The notes under the pieces: model-generated | Told to the model about the DNA's origin: nothing | Database searches by the model: none | Seen by the model: only the letters and a program-made list of their open reading frames with translations | DNA from: Acanthococcus lagerstroemiae | Lineage: Eukaryota; Arthropoda; Insecta; Hemiptera; Eriococcidae | Direction: 5' to 3' | Length of the DNA stretch: 64,000 nt | Assembly: GCA_031841125.1 (NCBI GenBank) | Contig: CM063108.1 | Location: forward strand, 24,231,399 to 24,295,398 | Translations under genes and position numbers: made by a program | Shown: positions 32,920 to 44,539 of the stretch, piece after piece | Layout: every line of letters begins with the position of its first letter | Position numbering within the stretch: position 1 is the stretch's first letter

Positions 32920-33480
32920 TGCAAAAGTTTATAGCGCATAGTTTTGCATATTTAGGCCATAAATGCATAAAAATGCATATTTTCGCTGAAAAATAGCCGA
33001 ATACCGCATATTTGAAGTTGTTAGCGCATATTTTCCCAAAAACTGGCCAAAAATCACTTCTATTGACAAAATTTCCACAATTTTCACCATTTTCTGAAGA
33101 AAAAACAAACAAGAAACAGGGTGTTTGCTCTTTGCAGTAAGCTGCTGGAAGAAAGTCGGCTGAAGACTAGAAAATTAGAGATAAGAAAACGAAACCTATC
33201 GGTAGTCACGTTTAAGGTCTTTTTTTCCTACATAAAATCTTATTCAAGGCTTAACTGCGAAGCTGCAAGCTGTAATTGCGATTATTTGGAAATGAAAAAA
33301 TTCTCTGTTTTTTGGATGATTAATGAAACTTTCGTTAAAACGAATGGCTCTTATTGTAGTGCTTCGAAAACCCTACATTTCGATACCCATGAAGGTGCGG
33401 TTTTGTAGCGCATATTTTAACTTTTTTAGCGTATATTTATTGCGCATCTTTTCGTTTTTTTAGCGCATAAAAATCCTAGC
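32920..33480. repeat. GCGCATA-rich element remnant
   Basis: Words such as GCGCATA, TGCATA and TTTAGCGCATA recur at both margins of this block (about 32934-33035 and 33408-33470), leaving a unique middle. This looks like a DNA transposon with repeated subterminal words. The right margin ends AAAAATCCTAGCCCT. A matching left terminus was not found. The middle frame (95 codons, plus strand) is not recognised. Confidence 0.4.
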
Positions 33481-33539
33481 CCTAATAATAAACTATCGGC
33501 CAGATTGAATTCTCTAGCATTTAGCTGAGAGGCATGTGA

Positions 33540-33976
33540 GTACCCTAGAGCTGTGTGATCCCGGTCCTCACGTATGAGGCGTAGACCTGGGCCACATCAC
33601 AAGACTAAAAACAACACAATACTCCATGCTACGCAGTATCCTAGGTATCTCCCTCACAGACAAGGTGAGAAAAGAAAAAATTATGAAGGAAACTGAGATG
33701 GTGGGTATTGGGTATATAATCAAAAAATTAAAATTCAAGTTTGCGGGCCTCATGGCCAGAGAGGAAACCCGGAAATGGGGGTACAGGTTGTTGGTGAGGA
33801 CCCCCTATGGTAGTAAAAGAAAAAGAGAAGGCTTCCCCATCAGGTGGCGGGACGAGCTGGTTGCGAGAGTCGGCACAGGTTGGATGGGGATGACCCAAAA
33901 TAGATCGAGATGGAAAAGGGCGGTGGAGACCAATGTCCAAAACTGGATCTTACTGGCTGTCTTCCTACTTTCCTGA
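33540..33976 (+). pseudogene. C-terminal end of a LINE ORF (RTE-like)
   Basis: The plus strand encodes VIPVLTYEA-stop-TWA (from the conserved VLTYGAETW block). After a frameshift it continues MLRSILGISLTDKVRKEKI, then KFKFAGLMARE and RWRDELVARVGTGWM, then MTQNRSRWKRAVETNVQNW. This order is the standard tail of RTE-like ORFs after the reverse transcriptase. The catalytic domain itself is absent from this copy. Confidence 0.75.
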
Positions 33977-35199
33977 TGTGTTGTAGAGAAGTGTTTTTTG
34001 AAGAGTGAGCTACGCTTGATATTTTTTTATATTTTTTATTGTTCCTTCTTTGAAATATTTAAACCTTAGATGACTTGGACCAGCTTGAGGTTTCTGAAGC
34101 TCTGTTTGAAACAGATGCGTGTTTTCTCACAAAAAGAGAGAGCATACGAGCTGAGAGCCAACGTTCAGGTGTGTACTAATCACGAGTACAGACGGGCGAA
34201 AATAAGCTTGAAAGTTGTTTAGTTCATGCGATATGGGTTCAGGGAGTGAGGTCTAGAGTCGCATTATCATTCTGGTGTGGCTGTTGTACTATAGCTCATC
34301 ACGGCCTGCTGTGCGCAAAATGACAAATGAGGAGCGACACTCACGACGCCTATTCGTATATAATACTTCCACAAAGTGTATGAAATATGCATAATGTTAG
34401 TCTGCTGCGGGTAATGGTTGCAATAATTACCGACCTTATTTACAGCCAGTTGGTGTAACCCTTTTTTGCGAACCCTCTCGTATTTGTGTGCAGTTTTCCC
34501 CGACTCTTTCCCTATATCTGGCTGTGTGTTCGAGCTTTAGCGGTTTGCACTCGCGAATGGAACTTACACGAGTGATGCGTTCTGCATCGATAATTCAACG
34601 TCATCTTTTCACCTCAAAAACTGATGGTCAGTGATATAGAAAGGGCGGCCCCCCGAATTAATTCGACATTTGTTAAGTTGGCATTTTTGAAGTCGGCATT
34701 TTTCAAGTTGAGATTTCTGGGAAATTTTCCGAATGTTTGGTAAAATCCAGTAGTTTGACAGCAGTCAAATCTATAACATTGAAGATCTTGTTTTGTTTAT
34801 CGGTAAAATTTGTAGGAATTTTACTTGGCACATTTTCGCCTTTTACACCCTACATTCTGATTCTCGCTGAGCCTGATACATCCTAATAGTAATTCTGCAC
34901 AATTTCTTATAATATTAACCAGAGTAAAATAATATATGGGGAAGTGGCTGAGCTTTACTATCAGAAAATGAAAACGGGAGATTCAAACTCCGTTTTTTAC
35001 GGTATAAGTAGCTAAGTACTAGTACATGCGTATACCTATTTTACAATTTATTGCACGAGTATTAGGATAGAACAAAAGGACGAAAAAGTTCAAATTTTCA
35101 TGAAGCACTCTACTAAGAAGTTGCTTTTTGATGTACAAATGATATGATGTGGAAAATTTCGCCAAATATATTTTACATTTAAATTTTGCTCGAGAAGCT

Positions 35200-36160
35200 G
35201 ACAGTCTGGAACGATTCCTGACTTGACTGAAACCTTTTCAGATTTTGAAAAGGTCACTCAAACTTTCTAAAACTTATTTATAACTCTTTAGGACCCATCG
35301 GAGTGTATTTCGGGCTCTTTCAAGCTATTTAAGATATTTCAAGTCATTATAACTTGCGCAAGACTAATATTTGAGGCTTTCAGGCTTCAGGCTTGATGAA
35401 GACTTTATGAGACTCTTTCAGACATTTTAAAGCCTTTTAACCTCTGCAAGACTTCATTAAAACCGCTGTAGCTTTTTGCATGACTAGAGAATTTTAAAAA
35501 CAGAAAAGAAGCTAGGGGAACCCCTCCCCAATGTTTTGACTATTGGCTGTTAAAAAAATCAGTGACCGTCAGTTAGGAAATTTGCAATTTTTAAACGTGT
35601 AAGTATTTGCTTGTTTTTCTAACTGAAATAAATGGGAAAAACCATTTTGGGTTTCCCCCTTCTGCGCATTTCCCATTGGTACTTTTTCACCTAAACAGTC
35701 CATAAACAAACTTGAAAATGTTCTATAAAAGCCTTGGCGAATTACAAAGAAGCCTTTAACAGTTTTAAAGAAGTCTTCAAGAGTCTTACAGTGTCTTTAG
35801 TGTACCGGGAAGAGTCTCGAAGAAGTATTGTGGAGACCCTCGAAACAAGTATCGAGTCACCCTTATCCGTCAATCTCCAAAGGCTTTTAAACCCGCACGA
35901 ATGAGTTTTATAAAGTCCAAGTTTTAGAGATTCCTGGTGGGTCTTAGAGTAGTTCTAAAATAGCCCTAAAGCGTGTTAAAGAAGTCATGAATAGTCTTAC
36001 AGAATCTTGACTAATTCAGGAATTATTTGGAAAAGTCTCAGCCTAGTCTGGATTAGTTTGAAAGAAGCCTGGAAGAGCGTATTTATTTTTGGAAGAGCCA
36101 GGAGCGTCTAAAATATTTCTTAAAGTTTTGAGGAAGTTTTGAAGAGTCCTATAAAAATTT
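35200..36160. repeat. Degenerate short-period repeat (AAGAGTCTT/GAGACTC-rich)
   Basis: Phrases such as AAGAGTCTTACAG, GACTCTTTCAGAC and GAAGTCTTCAAGAG recur with irregular spacing. In the first half the words are mainly AGACTC-like and in the second mainly GAGTCTT-like. The texture is like 5504-6000. No coding potential is visible. Confidence 0.45.
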
Positions 36161-36164
36161 TAGG

Positions 36165-36500
36165 AAGACCGCTCCCCTGTAATATTCACTCTCTTGTGAA
36201 TTATTTCTCCTTTGTTGTTTTTTATGCCTAGTACCAGGTTCCGTTGCTTATTTTAATTTTTTTAATGATCAATATTTTAGTATTTTGCTTATAATCTTCT
36301 CGTTATAATTCAAGACGTCTTTTCTAACTTCTTTCTTTATTAATTTATTAATTTCCGCCAGCTCGCATAATTTTTTGCATGTTTCTGTTTTAATATTCCC
36401 TTTTTGTTCTTTTAGGCTGAGAACTTGTCGTTGGACATAATTTTGTCATGTGTTTGTCCAATTCTTGTAAAGTTTGCCGCATGGTTTTTTCCCCACGAGA
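36165..36500 (-). pseudogene. LINE linker fragment between endonuclease and RT
   Basis: The minus strand reads CKKLCELAEINKLIKKEVRKD followed by VLNYNEKIISKIL. It then passes a stop and frame changes into TEPGTRHKK and NSQESEYYRGAVFL. This pattern of basic residues is the usual linker just before the reverse transcriptase in RTE-like elements. The catalytic domain is not present. Confidence 0.45.
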
Positions 36501-36781
36501 TTGTATTCTTCCTGCTCCCCCGAATTCCTGTTGTTTACAGTTTCATTAATGTTTTGCTTATGTACTCTGCTTCACTTTTACTTATTTCTGGTATGATTGA
36601 AAAAGACATTTTATTTCAACCAAATACCGTTCATGCGATAAGGAGCAACACTGTGAGCGTGAGAAAAACGTGGAGGAAACAACAAAAGGTAGATTACTCG
36701 TTCACACACTCGTTCTTGTCCCACATTTGCATTGAACCATGAAAAAAAATTTCTGGCGCCAGTTAATTTTATGATCGCATT

Positions 36782-36789
36782 GTTCACGC
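36782..36789. repeat. 8-bp target-site duplication, left (hAT)
   Basis: GTTCACGC, identical to 38498-38505. Confidence 0.85.
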
Positions 36790-36804
36790 CAAGGTGTCTA
36801 ACAC

Positions 36805-36911
36805 CTCCTGCATCTCCTGCATCTCCTGCAAAACTCCTGCATTTGCTCAAATGCTCCTGCATTTCACAAAATCTCCTGCAAACCTCCTGCATTTCACTCA
36901 AACCTCCTGCA
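36805..36911. promoter_or_regulatory. Subterminal CTCCTGCA cluster (left), likely transposase-binding sites
   Basis: Eight copies of CTCCTGCA lie in about 107 bp. Clustered short subterminal repeats are the usual binding sites for hAT transposases. The binding role is inferred. Confidence 0.6.
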
Positions 36912-37262
36912 AAAATCGTACTTTACTGCACCATGAAATATGTATTACAAACTTGCAATTTCCACAGAGAAATTAAAAAAAAAGTGAATTAAAATTTTTC
37001 TTTTCTCATGAAAAAAATGGTTGTTTGCACCACCAGTTGTTTGCATAAACTGATCAATCCGCAATGTGCCATTACTAGCGCTAGCATTAACATGTTTTTG
37101 AACTAGGTGGCAGGTATGTTGCGCTGCCTAACGCGTATCGTTTGTAGGAGTGCTGATACGTTGACTGGTACTGGTGCAAATATTGCGTCTATGTCAATTC
37201 TGTATCTAACGTAAGTGGAAAATTTGACGCACTTTTTAGCAAATGAGTTTAAAAAAAGATAA

Positions 37263-38300
37263 GATTGCCTACTGTATTACATATGGTCTTGGGCCTTACT
37301 TCAGATAAATCTTACTAGACGAAGTTCAAAACGCAGACACTATCTCAATAAAGTTTGCCAAAGCGCCCAAATGGATATGATCGTACATTATTGGGATTCT
37401 AGTAAACAGCAGGTATCAACTCGTTATTTAGCTTCCATTTTCCCAGAACGATGTACTTCTGATGGACTGTTCAAAGCAATTACAAATGCATTAAAAGATT
37501 TGAAGTTGAATTTATCTAACGTTTTGCAAGTGGCGATGGATGGCCCCAACGTTAATTTGAAATTATTACATTCAGATCTGTTGAAATACATGGAAGAGAA
37601 TGGTATGAACAAAATGTTGAATTTGGGTACCTGTACCTTGCATATCGTCCATAACGAGTATAAAACTGCTCACGATAGCAGCAACTGGAATATTCATCGG
37701 TTGTTACGAAGTCTGTATTACCTCTTCAAAGACTTCCCTACTAGACGCGCGGATTTTAAATATTATTCTAAATCTTCGTTATTTACATTAAAATGTTTCT
37801 CTGTTCGATGGCTGGAAAATGGAAAGGTATTACAGAGAGCACTGAATATACTACCTCATGTCAAGAAGTATGTTGAGGGCGTCAAAAATAAACCTCCTAA
37901 AACACACAATTACACTTATGTGACTGAAGCTTTGAAGAAGGAGTTTTTGGAAGCAAAATTACATTTTATGTCTTCAGTGTGTGATGACTTGTACCATTTT
38001 TTGATATAATACCAGAGCGATGAGCCATTGATACCATTTCTCTATGAAGATCTTAGAACTGTTCTTCGAAACATCGGTACCAGATTTCTCTCCAAAGTCA
38101 CATATAGTTTTGAAGATACTAAAAAGAACCTTTTACCACCAGAGAAGGTTAACGTCGGATTTGGAGCCAAAACAATTGTATCCAAATTTTCTCCGTTGAA
38201 GAAAATGAAATTTCTTGATGAATGTCGCGCTTTTCTTAAAGCATTGTACGATAAACTTTTGAGGAAGTCTGCAAAATTATTTTCATTTGTACTTCATTAA
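37263..38300 (+). pseudogene. hAT transposase, internal part, with one in-frame stop
   Basis: The plus-strand frame contains QMDMIVHYWDSS-QVSTRYLAS (the hAT catalytic-domain block QxDxxVRYW-VxTRYL), MDGPNVNLKLL, NLGTCTLHIVHN and KDFPTRRADF, then CFSVRWLENGKVLQRAL and LPHVKKYV. A single TAA at 38007-38009 splits the frame. Beyond it, in the same frame, lies YQSDEPLIPFLYEDL, the expected continuation. The N-terminal BED-type zinc finger and the C-terminal dimerisation region are missing, so the product would be about 345 residues instead of roughly 600. It is inactive, but only one stop interrupts the recognisable part. Confidence 0.82.
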
Positions 38301-38425
38301 TTTTATTCTCAAAATTTAAAAAGTATCATTTTTTTAGTCCTTTTCAATTTTGAAACCATTTTAATACAGATTTTTTTTTTTTTTGGGGGGGGGGGGGTTT
38401 CTAGTTGTTTGAACTGCTGAAAAAC

Positions 38426-38467
38426 CTCCTGGAAAATCTCCTGCAAAACTCCTGCAAAACTCCTGCA
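38426..38467. promoter_or_regulatory. Subterminal CTCCTGCA cluster (right)
   Basis: Three CTCCTGCA copies and one CTCCTGGA, in the same strand direction as the left cluster instead of mirrored. Confidence 0.55.
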
Positions 38468-38497
38468 TTTCGCTTTCCAAAATTTGTTAGACACCCT

Positions 38498-38505
38498 GTT
38501 CACGC
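38498..38505. repeat. 8-bp target-site duplication, right (hAT)
   Basis: GTTCACGC, identical to 36782-36789. Confidence 0.85.
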
Positions 38506-38724
38506 TGAAGATAAAAATTTGAGGGATACTCCGTTTCCCTCAGAGTTATTCAATATGGCTCAAAAGTTTGCAAAGCCACTTTCCCCTGATAGAGTCACTA
38601 ATTCTTTATTTTGAATGCCAGTCAGTGGGTTTCAAGTTTCATTAGGTTAGTTCGTGTACCAGACTACTGAGAGAAAAATTACTCCTGGGACAGGCCATGC
38701 TACTGGACATTCTAATACTGAACT

Positions 38725-38965
38725 ACCCTTAATTGCTCATTCTCCGGGGGTAGCCTACCCGCCGCCGCCTGTGGGAGAAAAAACAACTGCGGATTACCTA
38801 CCGTGCCCCTTAATTGCACATTTCTCCAGGGGCAGCCTACCCTTGGGAGGGGTGCACGCTGCATGGAGGAGGGAGCAAAGAAATTCCGCCGCTGCCTCCG
38901 GGAGAAAAGAATACTGCGGGTTGCCTACCCTGCCTCTTAATTGCTCATTTCTCCAGGGGTAGCCT
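38725..38965. repeat. Minisatellite-like array, about 3 units
   Basis: Units of about 85-125 bp each contain TTAATTGCTCATTTCTCC or a variant, GGGGTAGCCTACC or a variant, and GGGAGAAAA. An inverted partial copy lies at about 39525-39620 (GGCAACCCGCAGTG, TTTCTCCCGGAGG). Open frames across this region reflect the repeat and are unlikely to be genes. Confidence 0.6.
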
Positions 38966-39524
38966 TTTGCGGAAAAAATCTGGCGGTCTCTCTATATACT
39001 TCGTGTCCGTCCTCCCTCTTCAGAAGCTCTCACCTCCACCGAGGAGCCTCCTCCCTCGGGGTAGGGTACTACTGGTGAAACGTGAGATTAAGGTACAGGG
39101 GAGGTCACCAGGAATTTATCCCCGCTGAGAGGAAGGTGGAGGTGGTTTTTACTGTTTAGTGTATAGAGAGCCCTCCCCAAAACAACCCCCTTGTTCCTCA
39201 ACCACGACCATCTCCCTCATTGCGATTATCCTCGGCCTTTACCGTCGATTTTGCCCCCCCCCCTTCCGTGGCCTTCCTCCTCGTCCTTCACGACCTTCCA
39301 AGGTAGCTGGTCTCCCTATTCATGAAGACTATGTCTGCCTTTATACATATCTCAAGTTAGACTATGTGTTATATCTTGCGACTTGAAATCTTGGAGATTA
39401 TGGGTAAGTATGTCATTATATGTCTTATTACGTCGGTTATGTCTTAAAACTTGGAGATCTTTTATGTTAGAACAAATTATATTCTTAAAAGTAGTTGATC
39501 TGCCCCTGCAACTTTCCTGATTTT

Positions 39525-39620
39525 TAGGTAGGCAACCCGCAGTGCGTTTTTCTCCCGGAGGTGGCGTAGTTTTTTAGTATAAGTCAACCCGCAGTGAGTT
39601 TTTCCCCTGGAGGCGGTGGC
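39525..39620. repeat. Inverted partial copy of the minisatellite unit
   Basis: It carries two AACCCGCAGTG words and CTCCCGGAGG, the reverse complement of unit parts at 38725-38965. The pairing CTCTCTATATACTT (about 38994) with AGTATATAGAGAG (about 39650) frames an inverted structure. Confidence 0.5.
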
Positions 39621-40099
39621 GGTGGCGGATTTTACTTTTTTAGTATATAGAGAGATAGAGAGAAATGTCCTTTGTTCTGTTGAAAATGGGTCGTGAGCTA
39701 CATAAATGAGTACGCAACAATATTCAAATATATTATGGTCGTATTAAATCAGATGTACCATGTAATAATGAGACATTTTGAGCTCGTTTTGGAAATTTCA
39801 GATCTGATGATTTTTGAAGGGAGACAGTTACAGTCACCAAATTGTAACATAATGTGAAGAAGTTCAATCTAAACCAATTCCGAAAAGTTCAAGTTGAAAA
39901 AAAAATCAGTGAGCCCGCAGGGGGCAAAATTTTGTGCCCCCCTCCTAATTAGGATACTGAAATTTTTCATAGTCTAAATCCTATTCCGGGTTCATACGAA
40001 CACATCCAGAAAGTACGAACCCCCCAGCTCTTACGCTTCACCCGCCAACCACGAACAAACACACAAACAGACAAGCCTACACTTTTATATTGTAGAAGA

Positions 40100-42380
40100 A
40101 GATGAGTACACAAAAAAATCAGTGTTACTATTCTGGATATATTCAGTTAGGACACAAATTGTTCCCCAAATTTAAGAATCACTCAGCCCCACTTTTCAAT
40201 TTCAGTCTCCCATGATTATGTTATAGTATTCTTTCTCGTCTGTCAAAGTGTATTCTTCCTGTTCGATTTCCTCAGACAAGTAGTAATTCTCTCGTTTAGG
40301 TATCGATTTTATTCCAATAACAATAAGGAATACCTATTTATTTTTTCTTAAACCCCACTTCGTGTACCTTTTTGTCTCCACCGCGTTTTTTTCACAAAAT
40401 GGAACTTCAGATATAGGGAGGCCCCACTTTGGCGAATAAATAAATAAATTAATTAATTTAAAAAAAAGTTGTTCTTGTCTCCTCCAATATCAAGTATGTA
40501 TATATCTTATGTCTTCGTGTCTTATGGTTGTATGTCTTCCCAGCTGAGGTCTTTCCCGAAGGGGGCGGGGACACATTCTTAACAGGTAGAGAGACTTGGT
40601 TCAGCTTCATCCTCAGGGAAGTTGTCGTATTCTTCCACCGAAGGTACGAATGCGGCTTTAGACATCGAGTATTTTTGGCACTCGAGTTGCAGCCCCAATT
40701 CTGATGACTCATTTTTTATCTGCAGCATTTTGAAATTCGAATCGTTTTTCCAGCACCATCGGCAGCACCCGGCGGTGGTAGACGAATACGCGGAGTAAAA
40801 CGAGGGAGGCAGAGAGTAAACTAAAATAGAATTGAAAACAATAGCTCGTTGATTATACCATTAAGGTTTCGATTCATCCCGGGAATAGTGAGTCGGTCGA
40901 ATATGCAACCACGTCCAGCCCTCTCGCTCGAAAGCTCTGGCAGAACAGTTAGCCGTTCTTGCATATCGTACGTCACCAGGGAAATAAAAATTTGTAGTAA
41001 CGTGTTTGCCCAGCGTGATTGCATTTACGCGGAAATTAACGGCTATTCTGGTGCCAGAGGAAACGAGGGCGGGGGCGCGTGACGAGGTAAAAACGTTCGG
41101 CTTCGGTAACAACTGTCGTTGGCAGTGTAATTTTAAAACTTGATTACGAGACGATAAACGATATTTAGGTAAACTGACATCTTTTTACAGTTACCAGAAC
41201 TCGGCTTACGGTCGATCTGCAGGACTGGGGGAAGGTGGGCGAAAACAACGCTTTTACAGTCGACTTTTTTTTTCGGTTTTGAATTTTCTCTTTTCGTTTT
41301 AGCGCAATGTTTTCTGTACGCTAGTACGTCGATAACCGCGGGAGCTGTAAACGCGGATATTAAAAAGTCTCTAGATTGCTCGTCTGCGGGAAATAAGAGA
41401 TTATACCTATAGATATATTTCTGCTGCACAATCAACGATTATCGTCGAAACAAAAAAAAGAACCTATTTCCGATTGAATCCGCCGGCGGTAGATGTACTG
41501 CATAACATTCGTTGTAAATAAGACGGCGCGTAGTCCACGAAATCTGAGAGTTTTTATACACTCGGTTACAGCGAAAAAAGAGAGAGAAAGAAAAAAAAAA
41601 CTGAGAGAAAACGAACGGAAGATGAAAGTACATCACTCGGTGGCGACTTTCTCGTTCGCGTATTTTTACCGGAATCCCGCGAGTTTTAAAAACCAATCGA
41701 AAAACTAAACGAGAAAAGAGGATAGAAAATGTCGAAAGCGTCGAAAAGGTTTTACGATACCCGAGTACCCTCCGCTCGTCCGATCACCTGGATTGGAGGA
41801 AAGATAAATTGCCAGCCAGCTAATTTGAGGAGTATATATAACTCGTCGATAAAGGCGAAGAAATAATAAAGAGTCGAAAACCAGCGGATTTTTAAACAGA
41901 CGGGTATTTACTTTGTTTCGTCTGCAGCAGAACTACTTTTATGTACTTCTCCCTCCTCTCGCTCCGTCTCTCATTCCGCATTTTTATTACGTATAATTTT
42001 CGCTTCTGTTTCCGCGCCCAAACCGAGATTTCGATTACCTTTTCATACAGAAAAACCTTTCGCGATCCGTCGAACTGAGCAAGTAGAATATTCGAAGTTA
42101 TTTTCTCTGATTACGAAACGATAAAATAGGGTGGAAGGTATGAAAATGATACGGATTCGTGCTTTCATGGCTACGGCTTTCGAGTTCCTTCACGTATTTC
42201 GAAAGATTTTTAATTTTCTTTATGTAGGTCGCGTACATAATGAACGAGTCTCGCCGGTTGCGTAGTTCGCAGACTGAATGCCTTCTCGTACGGATGTAAA
42301 AACGAAAAAGCGGGAATTTCAATATTAAATTACTCGAAGAAGAAGTTATATAGTGACAAGCGACATGAACGAATCGCTCG
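40100..42380. other. No recognisable gene
   Basis: Only short frames of random composition are seen. The part from 40740 to 42360 has more CpG and fewer repeat signatures than its surroundings, so it may be older unique DNA, but I find no exon or RNA gene in it. Confidence 0.4.
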
Positions 42381-42400
42381 TCCGATTGTTATCACCGGTC

Positions 42401-42678
42401 TTCTTCTTCAGGTACCGTATCCGATGCCGGATGCTGGCGATTGCGGTTTCTGACGCACGACTTCCCTGGACAGGGTTAGTCGGGGTTGTTTGCCGTTAGA
42501 GGTTTCCTCGTCTGTGCTGAAGAGTGTGCAGCCGCAGTTCGCTTGCTAGCCACGTAGATGTCTACGACGTGCACACCACAGTACCAATCTTTCTGATCTG
42601 GTGGTAACACGCCCTACGATTGGAATGCCTTGTTCGTGTGAACTGGCAGAAGTTACAGGACGCGCTATATTGCCACCT
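42401..42678 (-). mobile_element. SINE family B, 5'-truncated copy
   Basis: It matches the 3' half of the SINE at 54022-54480: minus-strand GAA-rich tail, GCATCGGATACGGTAC, ACACTCTTCAGCAC and CCAGATCAGAAAGATTGGTA. The tRNA-like head is missing. Confidence 0.75.
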
Positions 42679-43185
42679 CACTTTCTCTGATTTCTGAAGG
42701 TTTCTTTCTCTCGCACCATCCGACTGCCGTCGCATTACCTCCTACCTGACCGTCCTCGTTAAAAACAAAGTCGCATGTTCCGGAATATATCGGTCGCACA
42801 AGATCTTGAACATCGATAGCTACATATATTCGATCATATTTCGACGTCGATGACTCATCCACACGCGTTTCTCGCTATTGACGATTTCCAGAATTGCGGG
42901 CCGCATGTCCTCAAGACAAGGACAGTGCATGCACATCGCGTGTATCTCCCACCGACGTCTTCGCACCTCTTCGAATCATCACGCCCTCCGTGTCATACCA
43001 TACCCGCACTCTGAAACGCATTCGATACCCATTTACTGAATTATTAATCACGGAAACGAAACCGTCTCTCGGCATCACTCACTCGCGGTGATCCATCGTC
43101 CGGATCCCCCAGACAGTCCTACCATCCTCAAGAATCATTCTTTTGGGAGAATCTCCATTTCGAGTGGGCCGATTCACGATCAAAA
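42679..43185 (-). pseudogene. Unrecognised decayed coding sequence
   Basis: On the minus strand from about 43185 the frame reads MILEDGRTVWGIRTMDHRE, a TGA, then DGFVSVINNSVNGYRMRF and RVRVWYDTEGVMIRRGAK. After apparent frameshifts near 42915 and 42865 it continues LEDMRPAILEIVNSEKR and then YDRIYVAIDVQDLVRPIY, ending near the SINE at 42678. The composition looks protein-like and the pieces join in order, but I do not recognise the family. It could be a transposon gene or a host pseudogene cut by the SINE. The frames are short, so chance is not excluded. Confidence 0.35.
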
Positions 43186-43795
43186 TTCAGACTTCTTGTA
43201 ATGTCGCTTCACAGCTCGAAAATTTGGTCTTGGTTTTGGTTTTGCTCTCTCCCAAAAGTTACATGGATACTACATTCACGTCTCTCGCAATTCAGAATTG
43301 GAACTCGGAAAAATTAACGCAAAATTAATTACTTGTCGTGTCGTGTGCACATCAAAAGCCTAAAAAGCCTTAACACCAGGCAACAAACTTTCGGAAATTT
43401 CTTGTTCCAATCGATTTTATGTGTGGGTGCGGTTATGTGGGAGCCATAGATGCCAAAAACATGCGTCCATCGTATGGCATAGCCCTGGATGATGCAGGAA
43501 ACTTTTAAGTAACATTTTCATAGGTTGGCCAAAAAAATAACTTGAGACTGATGCTCGTTCTCAAGTTTTTGTTTTTTTTTGGCCCACCTATTTCATATTC
43601 AAAATGAACTGATTAATTTAATCAAATTTTATTAATCAGGTGTAACGAATAAATAACTAATTTTTTCTAACTAAGATTTTACATATTATCAAGTAAATAC
43701 GTTAAAGATCGGAAGTATTGAATACGGAAAATGATTTCGAGAAATATTGCGTCTGTGAATGGATTTATCCTCTCTTATCAACGTCCACATGTCCC

Positions 43796-44116
43796 CAGGG
43801 CCGTAGCGAGAAGAGTTTTTTCTGGAGGGACAAAAATTGTTAAATTCCCAACTGACTCAAGTCCAAATTCCCTCAAGTATCAAAATTTGTTTGTATTACC
43901 CCCCAAAAAAAACCTTTTGACTTGTTGGATTTTTCCAACTTTTGACCCAACTGACTAAAGTCAAAATTCTGAAGTATCAAAACCTGTTTGTGTCAGCAAT
44001 AAAAAACTTTTGACTTGCTGGATTTTTCCAACTTTTGATCCATCTACCAAATTTTCCAACTCTGGCGGAAGCTTGGGGGCACACTTCCCCCGACCCATCC
44101 CTTATTTTCGTCCCTA
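43796..44116. mobile_element. hAT-type MITE, second copy of the 27899-28348 family
   Basis: It begins CAGGGCCGTAGCG and ends near CGTCCCTA. The body has the same CTTTTGACTTGTTGGATTT phrases and CCCAACTGACTC. The flanking 8-mers do not clearly match. Confidence 0.65.
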
Positions 44117-44400
44117 GCAGCCTCCATCATGGATGCATCTCAGTGACCTCAATAACGCCTCTCCATTTCCGCTAGCATGTCTTGGTGAAAACTCTCATCA
44201 TGCTCGTTCCTGATTCTCTCCATGTTTTTTTCGAACAATTCGATCAGCGAATGCAAGGCACTTTTAATGACATTCGGCAACAAAGAATTTTGTAAGTTTT
44301 CATCAGCGTTTCAATTAACGAGATACAGTTATCATATCGCTTTGATGGTTACTAAGGACATTCTCAACTACATCCTTGAAAGCCATCCATGCATTTGGTT
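44117..44400 (-). pseudogene. Remnant of a multicopy arthropod gene family, cut by a MITE
   Basis: On the minus strand, across several frames, I read AWMAFKDVVENVL-SNHQSD, KTYKILCCRMSLKV, and SLIELFEKNMERIRNEHDES followed directly by FHQDMLAEMERRY and DASMM. This resembles a sequence seen in many copies in arthropod genomes, with blocks like AWxSFKxVVxNFLG, NMSLKIHFLxSHL and GERFHQDIxxMExRY. I do not know its function. The coding similarity stops at the MITE boundary at 44116. Several frameshifts and stops make it dead. Recognition rests on memory of the motif pattern. Confidence 0.45.
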
Positions 44401-44539
44401 CTTTCAGCGTTATTTGTTTTTGAAAAAATCAGGGTGAGTGTCCCCTTCAATGCAGGTGGTAGGAAGGTGAACGCGCGCCCAACAGCTGGTGCGGAGAAGT
44501 AGGGGAAACCAGAAGCGTAACAGCTGCTGTGGTGCGCGA

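Larger units (their letters stand above)
36790..38497 (+). mobile_element. hAT transposon, 1.7 kb, internally decayed
   Basis: The element starts CAAGGTGTCTAAC and ends with the reverse complement of AGGGTGTCTAAC. It is bounded by an exact 8-bp duplication GTTCACGC, the hallmark size for hAT. Near the left end are eight copies of CTCCTGCA (36805-36911). Near the right end are three copies plus one variant (38426-38467), all in the same direction on the plus strand. It encodes part of a hAT transposase (37263-38300). A homopolymer block of T then G lies at about 38371-38398. The full extent is well defined by the target duplication. Confidence 0.88.

Noticed and set aside
38725..38965. A CRISPR-like or coding reading of the repeated GGGGTAGCCTACC units
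   Set aside because: Units are few, long and uneven with no spacer pattern, and the context is eukaryotic.
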